Source: Collinsella sp. (lineage in GTDB: Bacteria > Actinomycetota > Coriobacteriia > Coriobacteriales > Coriobacteriaceae). Taken from it: a DNA stretch of 64,000 nucleotides. The notes under the pieces were generated by a model. That model made no database searches. It had not been told where the DNA came from and was given only the letters and a program-made list of their open reading frames with translations. The DNA lies in the NCBI GenBank assembly GCA_019414205.1, contig DXML01000009.1:1-64000 (forward strand), given 5' to 3'. Shown piece after piece: positions 53,734 to 61,067 of the stretch (its first letter is position 1; each line of letters begins with the position of its first letter). The position numbers and the translations under genes were made by a program.

Positions 53734-54468
53734 TTACTCGTTAAGCGGCCAGCCGCAGTCAACGTAGGCTTCTACGGAGGCGTGCTCCGGAACCTCCTGC
53801 GACAGCGTTGAGAACGGCGCGGTTGAACCTGCCGTCAGGTCGCCGTTGACGTAGGTATAAGCGCCACCGACTATCCCATCGTCTGCGTTGCGGAAAACCA
53901 CCTGAATCCTAGTGCCGGAGAACGTGCCCTCCGTGTTGTTTGCGACCTCGCCCGCGATCGTGGTCTGGCCCCACTCGTCGGTGCTCTCGTTTATGTTGGT
54001 GATGGGCAGCTGGTCGTAGAAATCCTTCTGGGTGATGTCCTGCTTCGTCCATCCATTCGAGTTGACCGACAGCGACACGTCGAGCGCAGAGGTTCCCTCC
54101 GGTGCGGCCATGTCACCGCATATCGCCGTTTGGCCGTCGGGGAACATAAGCGTTATGAAATCGTTGAGCGTGTCAAGAACGTTCCCGTCGGCATCGCGCG
54201 CCGCAACCGTGACCTGAATGTTCTCGGCCGCCCACGTCGAGTTAGGGTTGCTCACGATGGAGGCGAAGTGCGCCGTTCCGTAGGAATCGAAGTAGAAGCC
54301 GGTCTCGACAACCTCAAGGTCTTTAGGCTCCGCCTCATGATCCACCTCTGCAACGGCGGGCTCGTTCACCTCGTTCGACCCGCTTGGCTGGTCGCTGCTT
54401 GAGCATCCCGCAAGCGCTGCAACCGACAGCCCTGCAATAGCCAAAAAGTACCTACGCGTCATAATCAT
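53734..54468 (-). CDS. Prophage lipoprotein with two FxLYD-like domains
   Basis: A 244-residue lipoprotein. The signal peptide MIMTRRYFLAIAGLSVAALA ends in lipobox LAGC (Cys22), then a Ser/Asn/Glu-rich linker. Two beta-sandwich repeats follow (about 50-135 and 150-240), resembling FxLYD domains: each has a strand pair around GTAHFASIVSNPN or WGQTTIAGEVANN and a later VTVAARDADGN or VVFRNADDG. Its ATG overlaps the repressor stop (ATGA), so it is expressed in lysogeny. By position it resembles lysogeny-module lipoproteins that block superinfection; that role is inferred. Confidence 0.85.
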   Translation of the reverse strand: MIMTRRYFLAIAGLSVAALAGCSSSDQPSGSNEVNEPAVAEVDHEAEPKDLEVVETGFYFDSYGTAHFASIVSNPNSTWAAENIQVTVAARDADGNVLDTLNDFITLMFPDGQTAICGDMAAPEGTSALDVSLSVNSNGWTKQDITQKDFYDQLPITNINESTDEWGQTTIAGEVANNTEGTFSGTRIQVVFRNADDGIVGGAYTYVNGDLTAGSTAPFSTLSQEVPEHASVEAYVDCGWPLNE

Positions 54469-54809
54469 TTTTGATCCCCCTCTTGCTTGTGAAAGATTTC
54501 GGACAAACCACTTGCAACCGTGAGAAGTGCGAGCCTACCGTCGCCGCTCATTGACCGGTAGTGCTCTATTAGCTGCTTTTCGTCGTATGACAGCTCGCCG
54601 CTCTCGCCGTAGAAGTCTTTGATGTCAACCTCAAAAAGGCGGCATAGGGCAATAAGGGTGTCGGCATCAGGTTGCCCCCTGCCAACCTCCCAAGCACTCA
54701 CTGTCTTTCCGCTTTTACCAACGGCGGAGCCGACTTCATCAACGTTCATTCCGCGCTCAATGCGGAACTTCTTGATGTTTCGGGCTATCTGGTTTCTCAC
54801 GGTATCCAT
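54465..54809 (-). CDS. CI-like phage repressor (XRE helix-turn-helix)
   Basis: A 114-residue DNA-binding protein with an XRE domain at 5-65 (RNIKKFRIERGMNVDEV, SGKTVSAWEVGRGQPDADTL) and a short helical C-terminus. No peptidase (LexA-like) domain is present, so induction is not by simple RecA-driven autocleavage. It is divergent from the Cro-like gene at 54958, with several repeated operator-like palindromes between. It is cotranscribed with the lipoprotein. Confidence 0.9.
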   Translation of the reverse strand: MDTVRNQIARNIKKFRIERGMNVDEVGSAVGKSGKTVSAWEVGRGQPDADTLIALCRLFEVDIKDFYGESGELSYDEKQLIEHYRSMSGDGRLALLTVASGLSEIFHKQEGDQK

Positions 54810-54815
54810 ATCGCT

Positions 54816-54946
54816 CCTATTCGTCGTAGCAAAAGTATAGGTGAAGCGTTGCCAAAAAGCTACGTTTCGTAGGAAAGAAATTAGAAATCGTAGTGTGCTT
54901 CCTACGTTTTTGCGGTATTATCAACCTCAAGCCTACAAAACATAGG
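54816..54946. promoter_or_regulatory. Prophage lysogeny switch: repeated operators
   Basis: Four related sites occur: 54816-54830 (CCTATTCGTCGTAGC), 54859-54873 (GCTACGTTTCGTAGG, the complement of CCTACGAAACGTAGC), 54889-54906 (CGTAG...CTACG) and 54932-54946 (CCTACAAAACATAGG). The consensus is close to CCTAC(G/A)AAAC(G/A)TAG(C/G). TATACT (minus strand, complement of 54833-54838) and TATTAT (54916-54921) are candidate -10 elements for the two directions. Confidence 0.65.
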
Positions 54947-54957
54947 AAGGAGACCAA

Positions 54958-55161
54958 ATGAAGGCTTACGAAGTCATCGACGCAGAGGTTCAGAAGCGCG
55001 GCATCTCGTGCGCAGAGCTTTCCCGACGCACGGGGATCGACTCCGAGCTTCTCCGCAGGAGCTTGATCGGCTCCCGAAAGATTGGCGCTGACGAGTTCGT
55101 CGCCCTCTGCCGTGAGCTTGGCCTTGGAATCAGCAACTTCCCAGAAGTCAAGATCGCGTAG
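54958..55161 (+). CDS. Cro-like helix-turn-helix regulator
   Basis: A 67-residue protein, essentially one helix-turn-helix (ISCAELSRRTGIDSELLRRSLIG). AGGAAGGAG precedes the ATG. It is the first rightward early gene and lies opposite the repressor, the position of Cro. It probably binds the same operators and opens the lytic programme. Confidence 0.82.
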   Translation: MKAYEVIDAEVQKRGISCAELSRRTGIDSELLRRSLIGSRKIGADEFVALCRELGLGISNFPEVKIA

Positions 55162-55169
55162 GCGCAGCC

Positions 55170-55259
55170 ATGACCGCCGAGGAACGCATCGAATACATGC
55201 GCCGCAAGCTCACGGCCCTTTACCGCAAGTGGCTCCTTGAGGGGAGACCAGTCAGGTGA
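55170..55259 (+). CDS. Small basic phage peptide
   Basis: A 29-residue ORF, MTAEERIEYMRRKLTALYRK with a short tail. Its stop TGA overlaps the next start (GTGA), which supports that it is translated. It looks helical and positively charged. Function unknown. It is too short to judge by homology. Confidence 0.5.
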   Translation: MTAEERIEYMRRKLTALYRKWLLEGRPVR

Positions 55260-55621
55260 AGTGGACTACCAGAAAGCTCAAGTACCTCGCCGACCACGCG
55301 AACGAGGGAGCAGAGGCGATAGCCGAAGCCCTCAACTGCTCGCCGCACGCCGTTGAGGTTCAGGCCAGCCGGTACGGGATCTCCCTCCGCAAGGTCTGGC
55401 AGTGCCCAAAGTGCGGAATGCGCGTTCGCAAGCCACTCTCCCCGAAAACCGGCTGGTGTGCGTCCTGCTCGAAGGAGCTGCGCAACGAGGAGATCGCCGA
55501 AGAGGTGCGCGAGTTAGAGGAGGAGGTGAGGCGGGAGGAAAGGGTCAACCGCGAGCGCCAACGCCTTTACAGCGCCAAGCACAGGCACAAGAAAGCGCTC
55601 AAGAAAATGAGAAGTAAATGA
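55256..55621 (+). CDS. Phage protein with helix-turn-helix and zinc ribbon
   Basis: A 121-residue protein. The N-terminal part (1-45) has a homeodomain-like helix-turn-helix (EAIAEALNCSPHAVEVQASRYGI). A zinc ribbon CPKCG...CASC (49-70) follows, then a charged coiled-coil tail (LEEEVRREERVNRERQRL). The start is GTG. It is linked by overlap on its left. Likely a nucleic-acid-binding early protein; the precise role is unknown. Confidence 0.7.
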   Translation: MKWTTRKLKYLADHANEGAEAIAEALNCSPHAVEVQASRYGISLRKVWQCPKCGMRVRKPLSPKTGWCASCSKELRNEEIAEEVRELEEEVRREERVNRERQRLYSAKHRHKKALKKMRSK

Positions 55622-55662
55622 GAACCACCTATTTACCAGCGAAAATGCAGAAAGGAGTGAAG

Positions 55663-55923
55663 ATGGCCAAGTACAGAAAACAACCGGGCACCCCCACCTA
55701 CCACAGCACGAGCGCCCGGAAAGGCCGTCAGGCCACGCACAGCGTAACACGTCAGATGCGCATACCCGCCGAAATCGAGCGGGAAAACCAGATGCATGCG
55801 CTCAAGCTCGGCGCGCTGCTGGGCTTCACCGTCGCGGCGGTCGTGTTCGGGCTGATCCTGTGGCTCTGGGTCATCCCAACCATGGATGCGGCGGTAGCAG
55901 CCGCGCAGGGGATGGTCTCATGA
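55663..55923 (+). CDS. Small phage membrane protein
   Basis: An 86-residue protein with a basic N-terminus and one membrane helix (LGALLGFTVAAVVFGLILWLWVIP). AAAGGAG precedes ATG 55663; an upstream ATG at 55618 overlaps the previous stop and is a possible longer start. Its position among early genes argues against a holin role. Function unknown. Confidence 0.65.
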   Translation: MAKYRKQPGTPTYHSTSARKGRQATHSVTRQMRIPAEIERENQMHALKLGALLGFTVAAVVFGLILWLWVIPTMDAAVAAAQGMVS

Positions 55924-56255
55924 GGAAGATGGAGGCCCCGGACAACCAGATGGCCCTCCCCGGCCTCGACCCCAAGGGCGGTCAGCGCATGGAGGACGCC
56001 CGCGCATGGGTGAAGGCCCATCCCGAGGAGTTCGCTTGGTACAAGGCCAACGCCCGCAAGGAGTGCTCCAAGACCCACGACGGCAAGGCCAGCCCGAACC
56101 GCTGCATCTACGGCATGCGCATCCGTTTCGGCATCGAGTTGCCCAACCACCTCGCGCCGTACCTCGCGCGCATCGCCATGGAGCAAGACCCGTCCATCCG
56201 CATGAGGGTCGCGCGCAGCGACGCCGACGGCTACACGACGGCGGTGCTCCGATGA
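55920..56255 (+). CDS. Phage hypothetical protein
   Basis: A 111-residue protein with a conserved-looking block (WVKAHPEEFAWYKANARKEC, then NRCIYGMRIRFGIELPNH) and a basic, helical character. It overlaps the genes on both sides by ATGA. Small proteins with this YGMRIRFG signature occur beside RusA in other phages, suggesting a DNA-metabolism role, but I do not recognise a named family. Confidence 0.65.
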   Translation: MRKMEAPDNQMALPGLDPKGGQRMEDARAWVKAHPEEFAWYKANARKECSKTHDGKASPNRCIYGMRIRFGIELPNHLAPYLARIAMEQDPSIRMRVARSDADGYTTAVLR

Positions 56256-56713
56256 GCTGGAAGACCAAGCGCGTCGGCGTGGCCGAGTGCGTCATGTGCT
56301 TCCCGGAGGTTCCCACCAAGCAGCGACCGAAGTTCGACACGAAGCGCTTCCGCACCTACACGCCGGACAAGACCCGGCAAGCCGAGAAGTCCATCAAGCG
56401 CCAGTGGGAGGCCGCAGCGGGCGACCGCTGGAAGGACTTCGCGACCGAGGTGCGCGTGTTCATCGAGGTTCAGCGCCCCTTGGCCAAGAGCAACCCCAAG
56501 TACTGGGCAGGGCGTCCCGACCTCATGAAGCCCGACGCGGACAACTTGGCCAAGGTCATCTGCGACAGCCTGAACGGGCTGGCTTACCGCGATGACTGCC
56601 AGATCACGCAGCTCGGCGTGACCTTCGATCCCAGAACCCCATACAGCGACGAGTGCCTTATCCGGGTGCGCGTCGAGTACTACAGCGAACGATACGAGAA
56701 GGAGGCCAAATGA
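56252..56713 (+). CDS. RusA-family Holliday junction resolvase
   Basis: A 153-residue RusA-type endonuclease that cleaves branched DNA during phage recombination and replication. The conserved acidic core is KPDADNLAKVICDSLNGLAYRDDCQI, spanning residues about 91-117, where the Asp residues bind Mg. The start overlaps the previous stop (ATGA), and its own stop overlaps the following ATG. It is somewhat longer than E. coli RusA (120). Confidence 0.9.
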   Translation: MSWKTKRVGVAECVMCFPEVPTKQRPKFDTKRFRTYTPDKTRQAEKSIKRQWEAAAGDRWKDFATEVRVFIEVQRPLAKSNPKYWAGRPDLMKPDADNLAKVICDSLNGLAYRDDCQITQLGVTFDPRTPYSDECLIRVRVEYYSERYEKEAK

Positions 56714-57024
56714 GCGCCACCACCATCAAGGCCCATTTCAAGCAGTACACCGGCAAGGGAGGGAACGCGACCCTTCAGTTCGAGGTTCTCACCTCGGCGT
56801 CGGGCTTCTACGACGCCATCAAGCTCGCCGGCCAGACGGTCGTGCTGACCATCGAGACCGAGCAGCAGGAACTCGACCTCGACGCGTGCGACGAGTACGA
56901 GGTGGAGCCTCTGCCGCTCGATGACGAGCCTATCGAGCGCCCCGCCAACGTTGACGCCGAGACCGGCGAAATATACGACCCCATTGACGACGAGGCCCGC
57001 ATGCTGGGCGAAGGGAGCAACTAG
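56710..57024 (+). CDS. Phage hypothetical protein, acidic tail
   Basis: A 104-residue protein with a beta-rich front (TIKAHFKQYTGKGGNATLQFEV) and an acidic tail (DEYEVEPLPLDDEPIERP). ATGA overlap with RusA. It may be a small protein that modulates recombination or nuclease partners, but no family is recognised. Confidence 0.6.
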   Translation: MSATTIKAHFKQYTGKGGNATLQFEVLTSASGFYDAIKLAGQTVVLTIETEQQELDLDACDEYEVEPLPLDDEPIERPANVDAETGEIYDPIDDEARMLGEGSN

Positions 57025-57026
57025 CC

Positions 57027-57344
57027 ATGAGTTACTTCGAGGACAACGTCCTTAGCGAGGTCGAACTGCACGATCTGCACGACAACCTGCACAAGGCGAC
57101 CGGCATCGTTGAGAGCAACGTCCTGTTCATGCTCACGAACGAACCCGACGAGACCCGCGCCTGCGAGGTCGATATGTGCCAGTCCTGCTTCAACGCCATC
57201 GCCGTCTGCGAGGCGATCATCTCCAAGTACCCCGACGAGGTTGCCGAAAAGGCTCTGGCAAACGCGCGCAGCGAGATGCTGAAGCTCAGGAAGAAGGGCG
57301 ACCAGATGAGCGCCCTCCTCGCGATCCTGCTTGGGAGGTGCTAG
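57027..57344 (+). CDS. Phage hypothetical protein, helical
   Basis: A 105-residue mainly helical acidic protein with several Cys (CEVDMCQSCFNAIAVCE). It starts 2 bp after the previous stop. It directly precedes a Cas4-like nuclease gene and, by analogy with paired small proteins in such modules, could be a partner; this is inference. Confidence 0.6.
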   Translation: MSYFEDNVLSEVELHDLHDNLHKATGIVESNVLFMLTNEPDETRACEVDMCQSCFNAIAVCEAIISKYPDEVAEKALANARSEMLKLRKKGDQMSALLAILLGRC

Positions 57345-57347
57345 CGG

Positions 57348-58243
57348 TGAACCTTACCAACAGCCTGAACCTCCCGCGCCCGTTCGTCTCGGCGGCGGAG
57401 AGCGACTACAAGTACACGCCCAAGCGCTACAGCGTGACCGCCCTTCTGAAGGGCACGCGCGAGGCCATCCTTCAGCGCCGCCACGACGACGAGATCACCC
57501 AGGACGTGGCGGACATGGTGTGGGCCGTCTTCGGCTCGGCGGTGCACCAGATTCTCCAGAACGCCAAGGAGACCAAGACCCAGCTCAAGGAGAACCACCT
57601 CGTCATAGACATGCCCAACGGCTACCAGCTGAGCGGAATCTTCGACCTCTACGACGATGCTACGGGCACCGTCACGGACTACAAGACGGCGTCGGCTTGG
57701 AAGGCCGTGTTCGGCGCGAAGGACAAGAGCGAGCTTGCGGACTGGCGCAAGCAGACCCTCATCTACTGCTGGATGCTTCGGCAGATAGGCTTCGACGCCA
57801 ATCGCGGCGAGATCGTGGCGCTGCTCAAGGATCACAAGAAGAGCGACGCCAAGAACAAGGCCGACTACCCGAAGCACCCCGTCTGGCGCGTGGGGTGGGA
57901 CTTCACCGACGAGCAGATAGAGCAGTGCGGCGTGTGGCTCGCCAAGCGCTTCGAGGAGATCGAGGCAGCCGAGCAGCTTCCCGACGACCAGCTCCCCATG
58001 TGCACCGAGAGCGAGCGCTGGCACCGCGCCGACAAGTGGGCCGTGATGAAGGAGGGCCGCAAGACCGCCATCCGCCTCTACGACAGCAAAAGGGAGGCCA
58101 ACGCCCGCATGGAGCAGGAGAGTGCCAACGGCAAGGGCAAGTTCTACGTCGAGCACCGCCCCGGCGAAGACCCGAAGTGCATGGACTACTGCTCCGCCTG
58201 CCAGTTCTGCGACCACTACAGGAAGCTCACGGAGGAGGCATAG
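57348..58243 (+). CDS. PD-(D/E)XK nuclease (RecB/Cas4-like)
   Basis: A 298-residue phage nuclease. The core GSAVHQILQNAKE (family motif I), GIFDLYDD...TVTDYKTASAWK (catalytic D-x-K) and QTLIYCWMLRQIG (motif QxxxY-like) occur in the RecB order. The C-terminus has clustered cysteines CMDYCSACQFC, compatible with an iron-sulfur cluster. It likely resects DNA ends for the ERF annealase that follows. The start is GTG, with GGGAGG before it. Confidence 0.88.
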
Positions 58244-58245
58244 CA

Positions 58246-58926
58246 ATGGCGGACGAAGGAATCTACAGCCTTCTTGCGAAGGCTCAGGCGGCCATGGTGT
58301 CGCCGAAGAAGAACGGCGTCGGGCAGATCGGCACGCGCAAGTACGCCTACGCGACCCTCGATGACGTGCTCGACGCCATCAAGCCGCCGCTCAACGAGAA
58401 CGGCCTGTTCCTCACGCAGCGCACCGTGAATGGGGAGAACTGCCTGTTCATCCAGACGATCGTCGGGCACGGGAGCGAGACGCTCCTACTTGACGAGGAA
58501 CCCTACGAGTACGACCCCAACCCGCAGGAGTACGGCAAGCGCGAGACCTACGCCAAGCGCTACGGCCTGTGCAAGGCGTTCGCAATCGTGGGCGACGAGG
58601 ACACGGACGGCGACGTGCAGCAGACCGCTCCGCAAGACCCGCGCTGGAAGACCACCGGAACGGCCAAGGCCGTTCAGACAGCCAAGGCGCAGCCCGACAA
58701 GAAGAAGTGGCTCACGCGCTGCTTGCAGCTCAAGGCCCAGTGCATGGCTCAGGGCGTGAAGGAAAGCGGCCTCGACGGCTGGTACAAGGCCAGCTTCGGG
58801 GACGTGCAGCCCGGCGACCTGACCCTTGGGCAGGTGACCGAGTGGGGCAAGTACCTCGCGCAGATCGCCAAGGACTCAGACCACAGCAAGGAGGAGACGG
58901 ATGAGTATCAATCGAGTGACGATTAG
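58246..58926 (+). CDS. ERF-family single-strand annealing recombinase
   Basis: A 226-residue ERF protein. The ERF core is YSLLAKAQAAMVSPKKNGVG, TRKYAYATLDDVLDAIKPPLNENGL and ETYAKRYGLCKAFAIVGDED. The C-terminal part is a lysine/glutamine-rich linker with a helical end. It anneals complementary strands for phage recombination. It starts after GGAGGAGG and overlaps SSB by 26 bp. Confidence 0.9.
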   Translation: MADEGIYSLLAKAQAAMVSPKKNGVGQIGTRKYAYATLDDVLDAIKPPLNENGLFLTQRTVNGENCLFIQTIVGHGSETLLLDEEPYEYDPNPQEYGKRETYAKRYGLCKAFAIVGDEDTDGDVQQTAPQDPRWKTTGTAKAVQTAKAQPDKKKWLTRCLQLKAQCMAQGVKESGLDGWYKASFGDVQPGDLTLGQVTEWGKYLAQIAKDSDHSKEETDEYQSSDD

Positions 58927-59287
58927 CGGCAACCTCGGGCGCGACCCGGAGCTTCGCGCAACCGCGTCGGGCACGCAGGTGTGCAGCCTCGCGGTGTGCG
59001 TGAACACGCGCCAGAAGGTCAACGGCGAGTGGTCGGACAAGGCCAACTGGGTCGACGTGATCTTCTTCGGCAACCGCGCCGAGAGCATCGCCAAGTACCT
59101 CGCCAAGGGTTCCCACGTGATCATCGCCGGAAGGCTGAGCCAGAACACGTGGGAGACCAAGGAGGGCCAGAAGCGCAGCAAGCTTGAGGTCATCGGCGAG
59201 GACATCGACTTCCAAGGCGGCAAGCGCACGGGGCAGGCCGCAGAGGATCAGCCCGCAGACGTCTACGACGACGACTGCCCGTTCTAG
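58901..59287 (+). CDS. ssb: Single-stranded DNA-binding protein
   Basis: A 128-residue SSB: an OB fold (1-105) with NRVTISGNLGRDPELRAT, WSDKANWVDVIFFGNRAE, and HVIIAGRLSQ, and an acidic DDDCPF tip for partner binding (ending Pro-Phe as in host SSBs). Its 26-bp overlap with the ERF gene indicates coupled translation. Phage-encoded. Confidence 0.95.
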   Translation: MSINRVTISGNLGRDPELRATASGTQVCSLAVCVNTRQKVNGEWSDKANWVDVIFFGNRAESIAKYLAKGSHVIIAGRLSQNTWETKEGQKRSKLEVIGEDIDFQGGKRTGQAAEDQPADVYDDDCPF

Positions 59288-59296
59288 GAGGAGACC

Positions 59297-59641
59297 ATGA
59301 ACACCTATTCAATCGCGCACCTCGCGTCCATCGCGTACCTGAACTCCAAGGGCCTCAAGGCCGAGGGCGCTTGCAAGTACGTGTGCGACGAGGGAACCGC
59401 CGACGTCGTTGTGAAGGACGGCGAGGTGACCGTCCTCGTTATCGTGACGGCGAAGCGCCAGCGCGGCGAGGTCAAGGAGCCGGAGTTCAGCTACAAGCGC
59501 TTGCAGCACATCGCCATGTGCTTCCTCGTTGAGCACCCCGAGGTGGACGCGCTCCGCTTCGACGTCATTGAGGCGCTCATCGGCACCGGCGCAACCGTGT
59601 CCGTCAACGCGCTTGAGGGCGCTTACTGCTGGGAGCGTTAG
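59297..59641 (+). CDS. YraN/UPF0102-like putative nuclease
   Basis: A 114-residue protein with the YraN outline: IAYLNSKGL, then TADVVVKDGEVTVLVIVTAKRQRGE (the core GxxDLVxxxxxxLVFVEVK would be D...V-T-x-K) and HPEVDALRFDVIE. The catalytic Asp and Lys appear (TADVV, TAK), but the Glu of EVK is Thr. It could be a Holliday-junction-type nuclease or an inactive relative. Placed between SSB and the initiator. Confidence 0.7.
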   Translation: MNTYSIAHLASIAYLNSKGLKAEGACKYVCDEGTADVVVKDGEVTVLVIVTAKRQRGEVKEPEFSYKRLQHIAMCFLVEHPEVDALRFDVIEALIGTGATVSVNALEGAYCWER

Positions 59642-59643
59642 CC

Positions 59644-59847
59644 ATGTCGGAGGCCAAGTTCACGTGGTCTCCGAGGCTCACCGCGACGGCGGCCAAGGTA
59701 CCGGAGGAGCAGCGCGGCGCTCTCCTCTGGGCCTTGGCCCAGTACGGCACCCACGGCGTTGAGCCGGAGTTCGACTACCCGCTCAACGCCGTGTTCGAGA
59801 GCTTGAGAGGCGAGATCAGAAGGAGCGAGGTGAGGAGAAATGGCTGA
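59644..59847 (+). CDS. Short DUF6291-like phage protein
   Basis: A 67-residue protein whose middle (EEQRGALLWALAQYGTHGVEPEFDYPLNAVFESLR) parallels the N-terminus of the next gene (DRKELIYAINMYGMFGEEVELPYGLKPIF). It looks like a stand-alone copy of the N-terminal DUF6291 module, possibly arisen by duplication. It overlaps the next gene by 8 bp. Confidence 0.6.
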   Translation: MSEAKFTWSPRLTATAAKVPEEQRGALLWALAQYGTHGVEPEFDYPLNAVFESLRGEIRRSEVRRNG

Positions 59848-60439
59848 GGCGTTCACCGTGTTCGAGAAGTTCGGCGACGTATGCGCGGCGCTCGACGTCG
59901 AAGACCGAAAGGAGCTGATCTACGCCATCAACATGTACGGCATGTTCGGCGAGGAGGTGGAGCTTCCATACGGCCTCAAGCCCATCTTCATCGCGCTCAA
60001 GGAGGATATTGACTACTCCAAGGATTCGCGAAAGCGGGGCGCTAAGGGAGGTCGGCCAAAGTCGAAACCACCCGTTTGCGAACCGTGCGAACCAGAGGTT
60101 TGCGAAACCGAGAAACCAGTGGTTTCCGAAAGCGCGAAACCAGAGGTTTGCGAGAAACCGCGCGAAACCGAAAGCCAATACAAAGCAATACAGAGCAATA
60201 CAAAGCAAAGCAAAACAAGGGGTAAGCGCTTCGCGCCGCCCTCCGTTGCCGAGGTTCGCGAGTACTGCGCCGAGAAGGGCTACACCTTCGACCCCGAGAC
60301 ATTCGTTGCCTTCTACGAGAGCAAGGGGTGGAAGGTCGGCGGCAGTCCCATGAAGTCATGGAAGGCGGCATGCACCACGTGGCAGAAGCGGCAGGGCGAC
60401 AGGAAGGAGGCCAGCCATGACGAGTACTCGAATCTCTGA
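59840..60439 (+). CDS. Phage replication initiator (DUF6291, replisome organiser) containing iterons
   Basis: A 199-residue protein. The N-terminal DUF6291 domain (1-65) is followed by a Lys/Arg patch (RKRGAKGGRPKSK), four 8-residue repeats (KPPVCEPC, EPEVCETE, KPVVSESA, KPEVCEKP), a polar linker and a C-terminal helical domain (PPSVAEVREYCAEKGYTFDP, KSWKAACTTWQ) typical of replisome organisers. The repeats are encoded by DNA iterons with a 24-bp period followed by an AT-rich tract. It overlaps the DnaC-like loader gene by 23 bp. It is probably the O-like initiator of the phage. Confidence 0.85.
   Translation: MAEAFTVFEKFGDVCAALDVEDRKELIYAINMYGMFGEEVELPYGLKPIFIALKEDIDYSKDSRKRGAKGGRPKSKPPVCEPCEPEVCETEKPVVSESAKPEVCEKPRETESQYKAIQSNTKQSKTRGKRFAPPSVAEVREYCAEKGYTFDPETFVAFYESKGWKVGGSPMKSWKAACTTWQKRQGDRKEASHDEYSNL
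60063..60217 (+). promoter_or_regulatory. Candidate phage replication origin inside the initiator gene
   Basis: Four 17-18 bp near-palindromic iterons, consensus CGAAACCAGAGGTTTGCG, end at 60080, 60104, 60128 and 60152: exactly 24 bp apart. An A-rich tract follows at 60176-60217 with three 10-bp direct repeats (CAATACAAAG, CAATACAGAG, CAATACAAAG). Iterons then an AT-rich unwinding element inside the initiator gene, upstream of a helicase loader, is the layout of lambda ori in gene O. Confidence 0.75.
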
Positions 60440-61067
60440 CGCGCTCAAGGGCCTCGACGTGCCGGAGGGCATCGAACCGGCCAAGCCCGTGCCCTTCGAG
60501 CAGACCGACGAGTACCGCCAGATGGTGCGCAAGGCCCGCGAGTGCAGGCTGCGCAAGGCGGGGCTTCGGGGCGGCTACATGCACGCCAAGAGCGACATCG
60601 GCGAGCGCGTGTGCAGGATCGTGGAGCGGGGCCGTGGCGCGTACCTCTGGGGCGAGCCGGGGCGCGGCAAGACCTACGCGGCGGCCCATGCGGTGCGCGT
60701 CGCCGTCGAGCGCTCCAAGGGCACCAAGCCGCCCGCGAAGCTCGTGAGCGCCAAGCACCTGCTGGACAGCATCCGCGACGGCTTCAACGGAGGAGACCGC
60801 GACGCTCTGAGAAGGGCCGAGACCGTTCCGCTTCTGGCGCTTGACGACCTAGGTGCGGAGAGGCCCACCGACTGGGCAATCGAGACGCTCACGGGCCTCA
60901 TAGACGCCAGAACCGCCGAGGGGCTGCCGACCATCGTCACGAGCAACTACAGCCTCGGGCAGCTGCGCGGGCTTTGGGGCGGCATGCCCGGCGCTCGCAT
61001 CGCCTCAAGGCTCGGCGGGGCCTGCGAGCGCATCGAGGTGACTGGGCCGGACAGGAGGCTCCGATGA
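60417..61067 (+). CDS. DnaC/IstB-like helicase loader ATPase
   Basis: A 216-residue AAA+ ATPase. Walker A GEPGRGKT (about residues 80-87), Walker B LLALDDLG, sensor TIVTSNYS and the SRL arginine-finger region (RIASRLGGACERIEV) match DnaC/DnaI loaders. It would load the host replicative helicase at the phage origin. It overlaps the initiator gene by 23 bp, consistent with an O/P-like pair. Confidence 0.9.
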   Translation: MTSTRISDALKGLDVPEGIEPAKPVPFEQTDEYRQMVRKARECRLRKAGLRGGYMHAKSDIGERVCRIVERGRGAYLWGEPGRGKTYAAAHAVRVAVERSKGTKPPAKLVSAKHLLDSIRDGFNGGDRDALRRAETVPLLALDDLGAERPTDWAIETLTGLIDARTAEGLPTIVTSNYSLGQLRGLWGGMPGARIASRLGGACERIEVTGPDRRLR

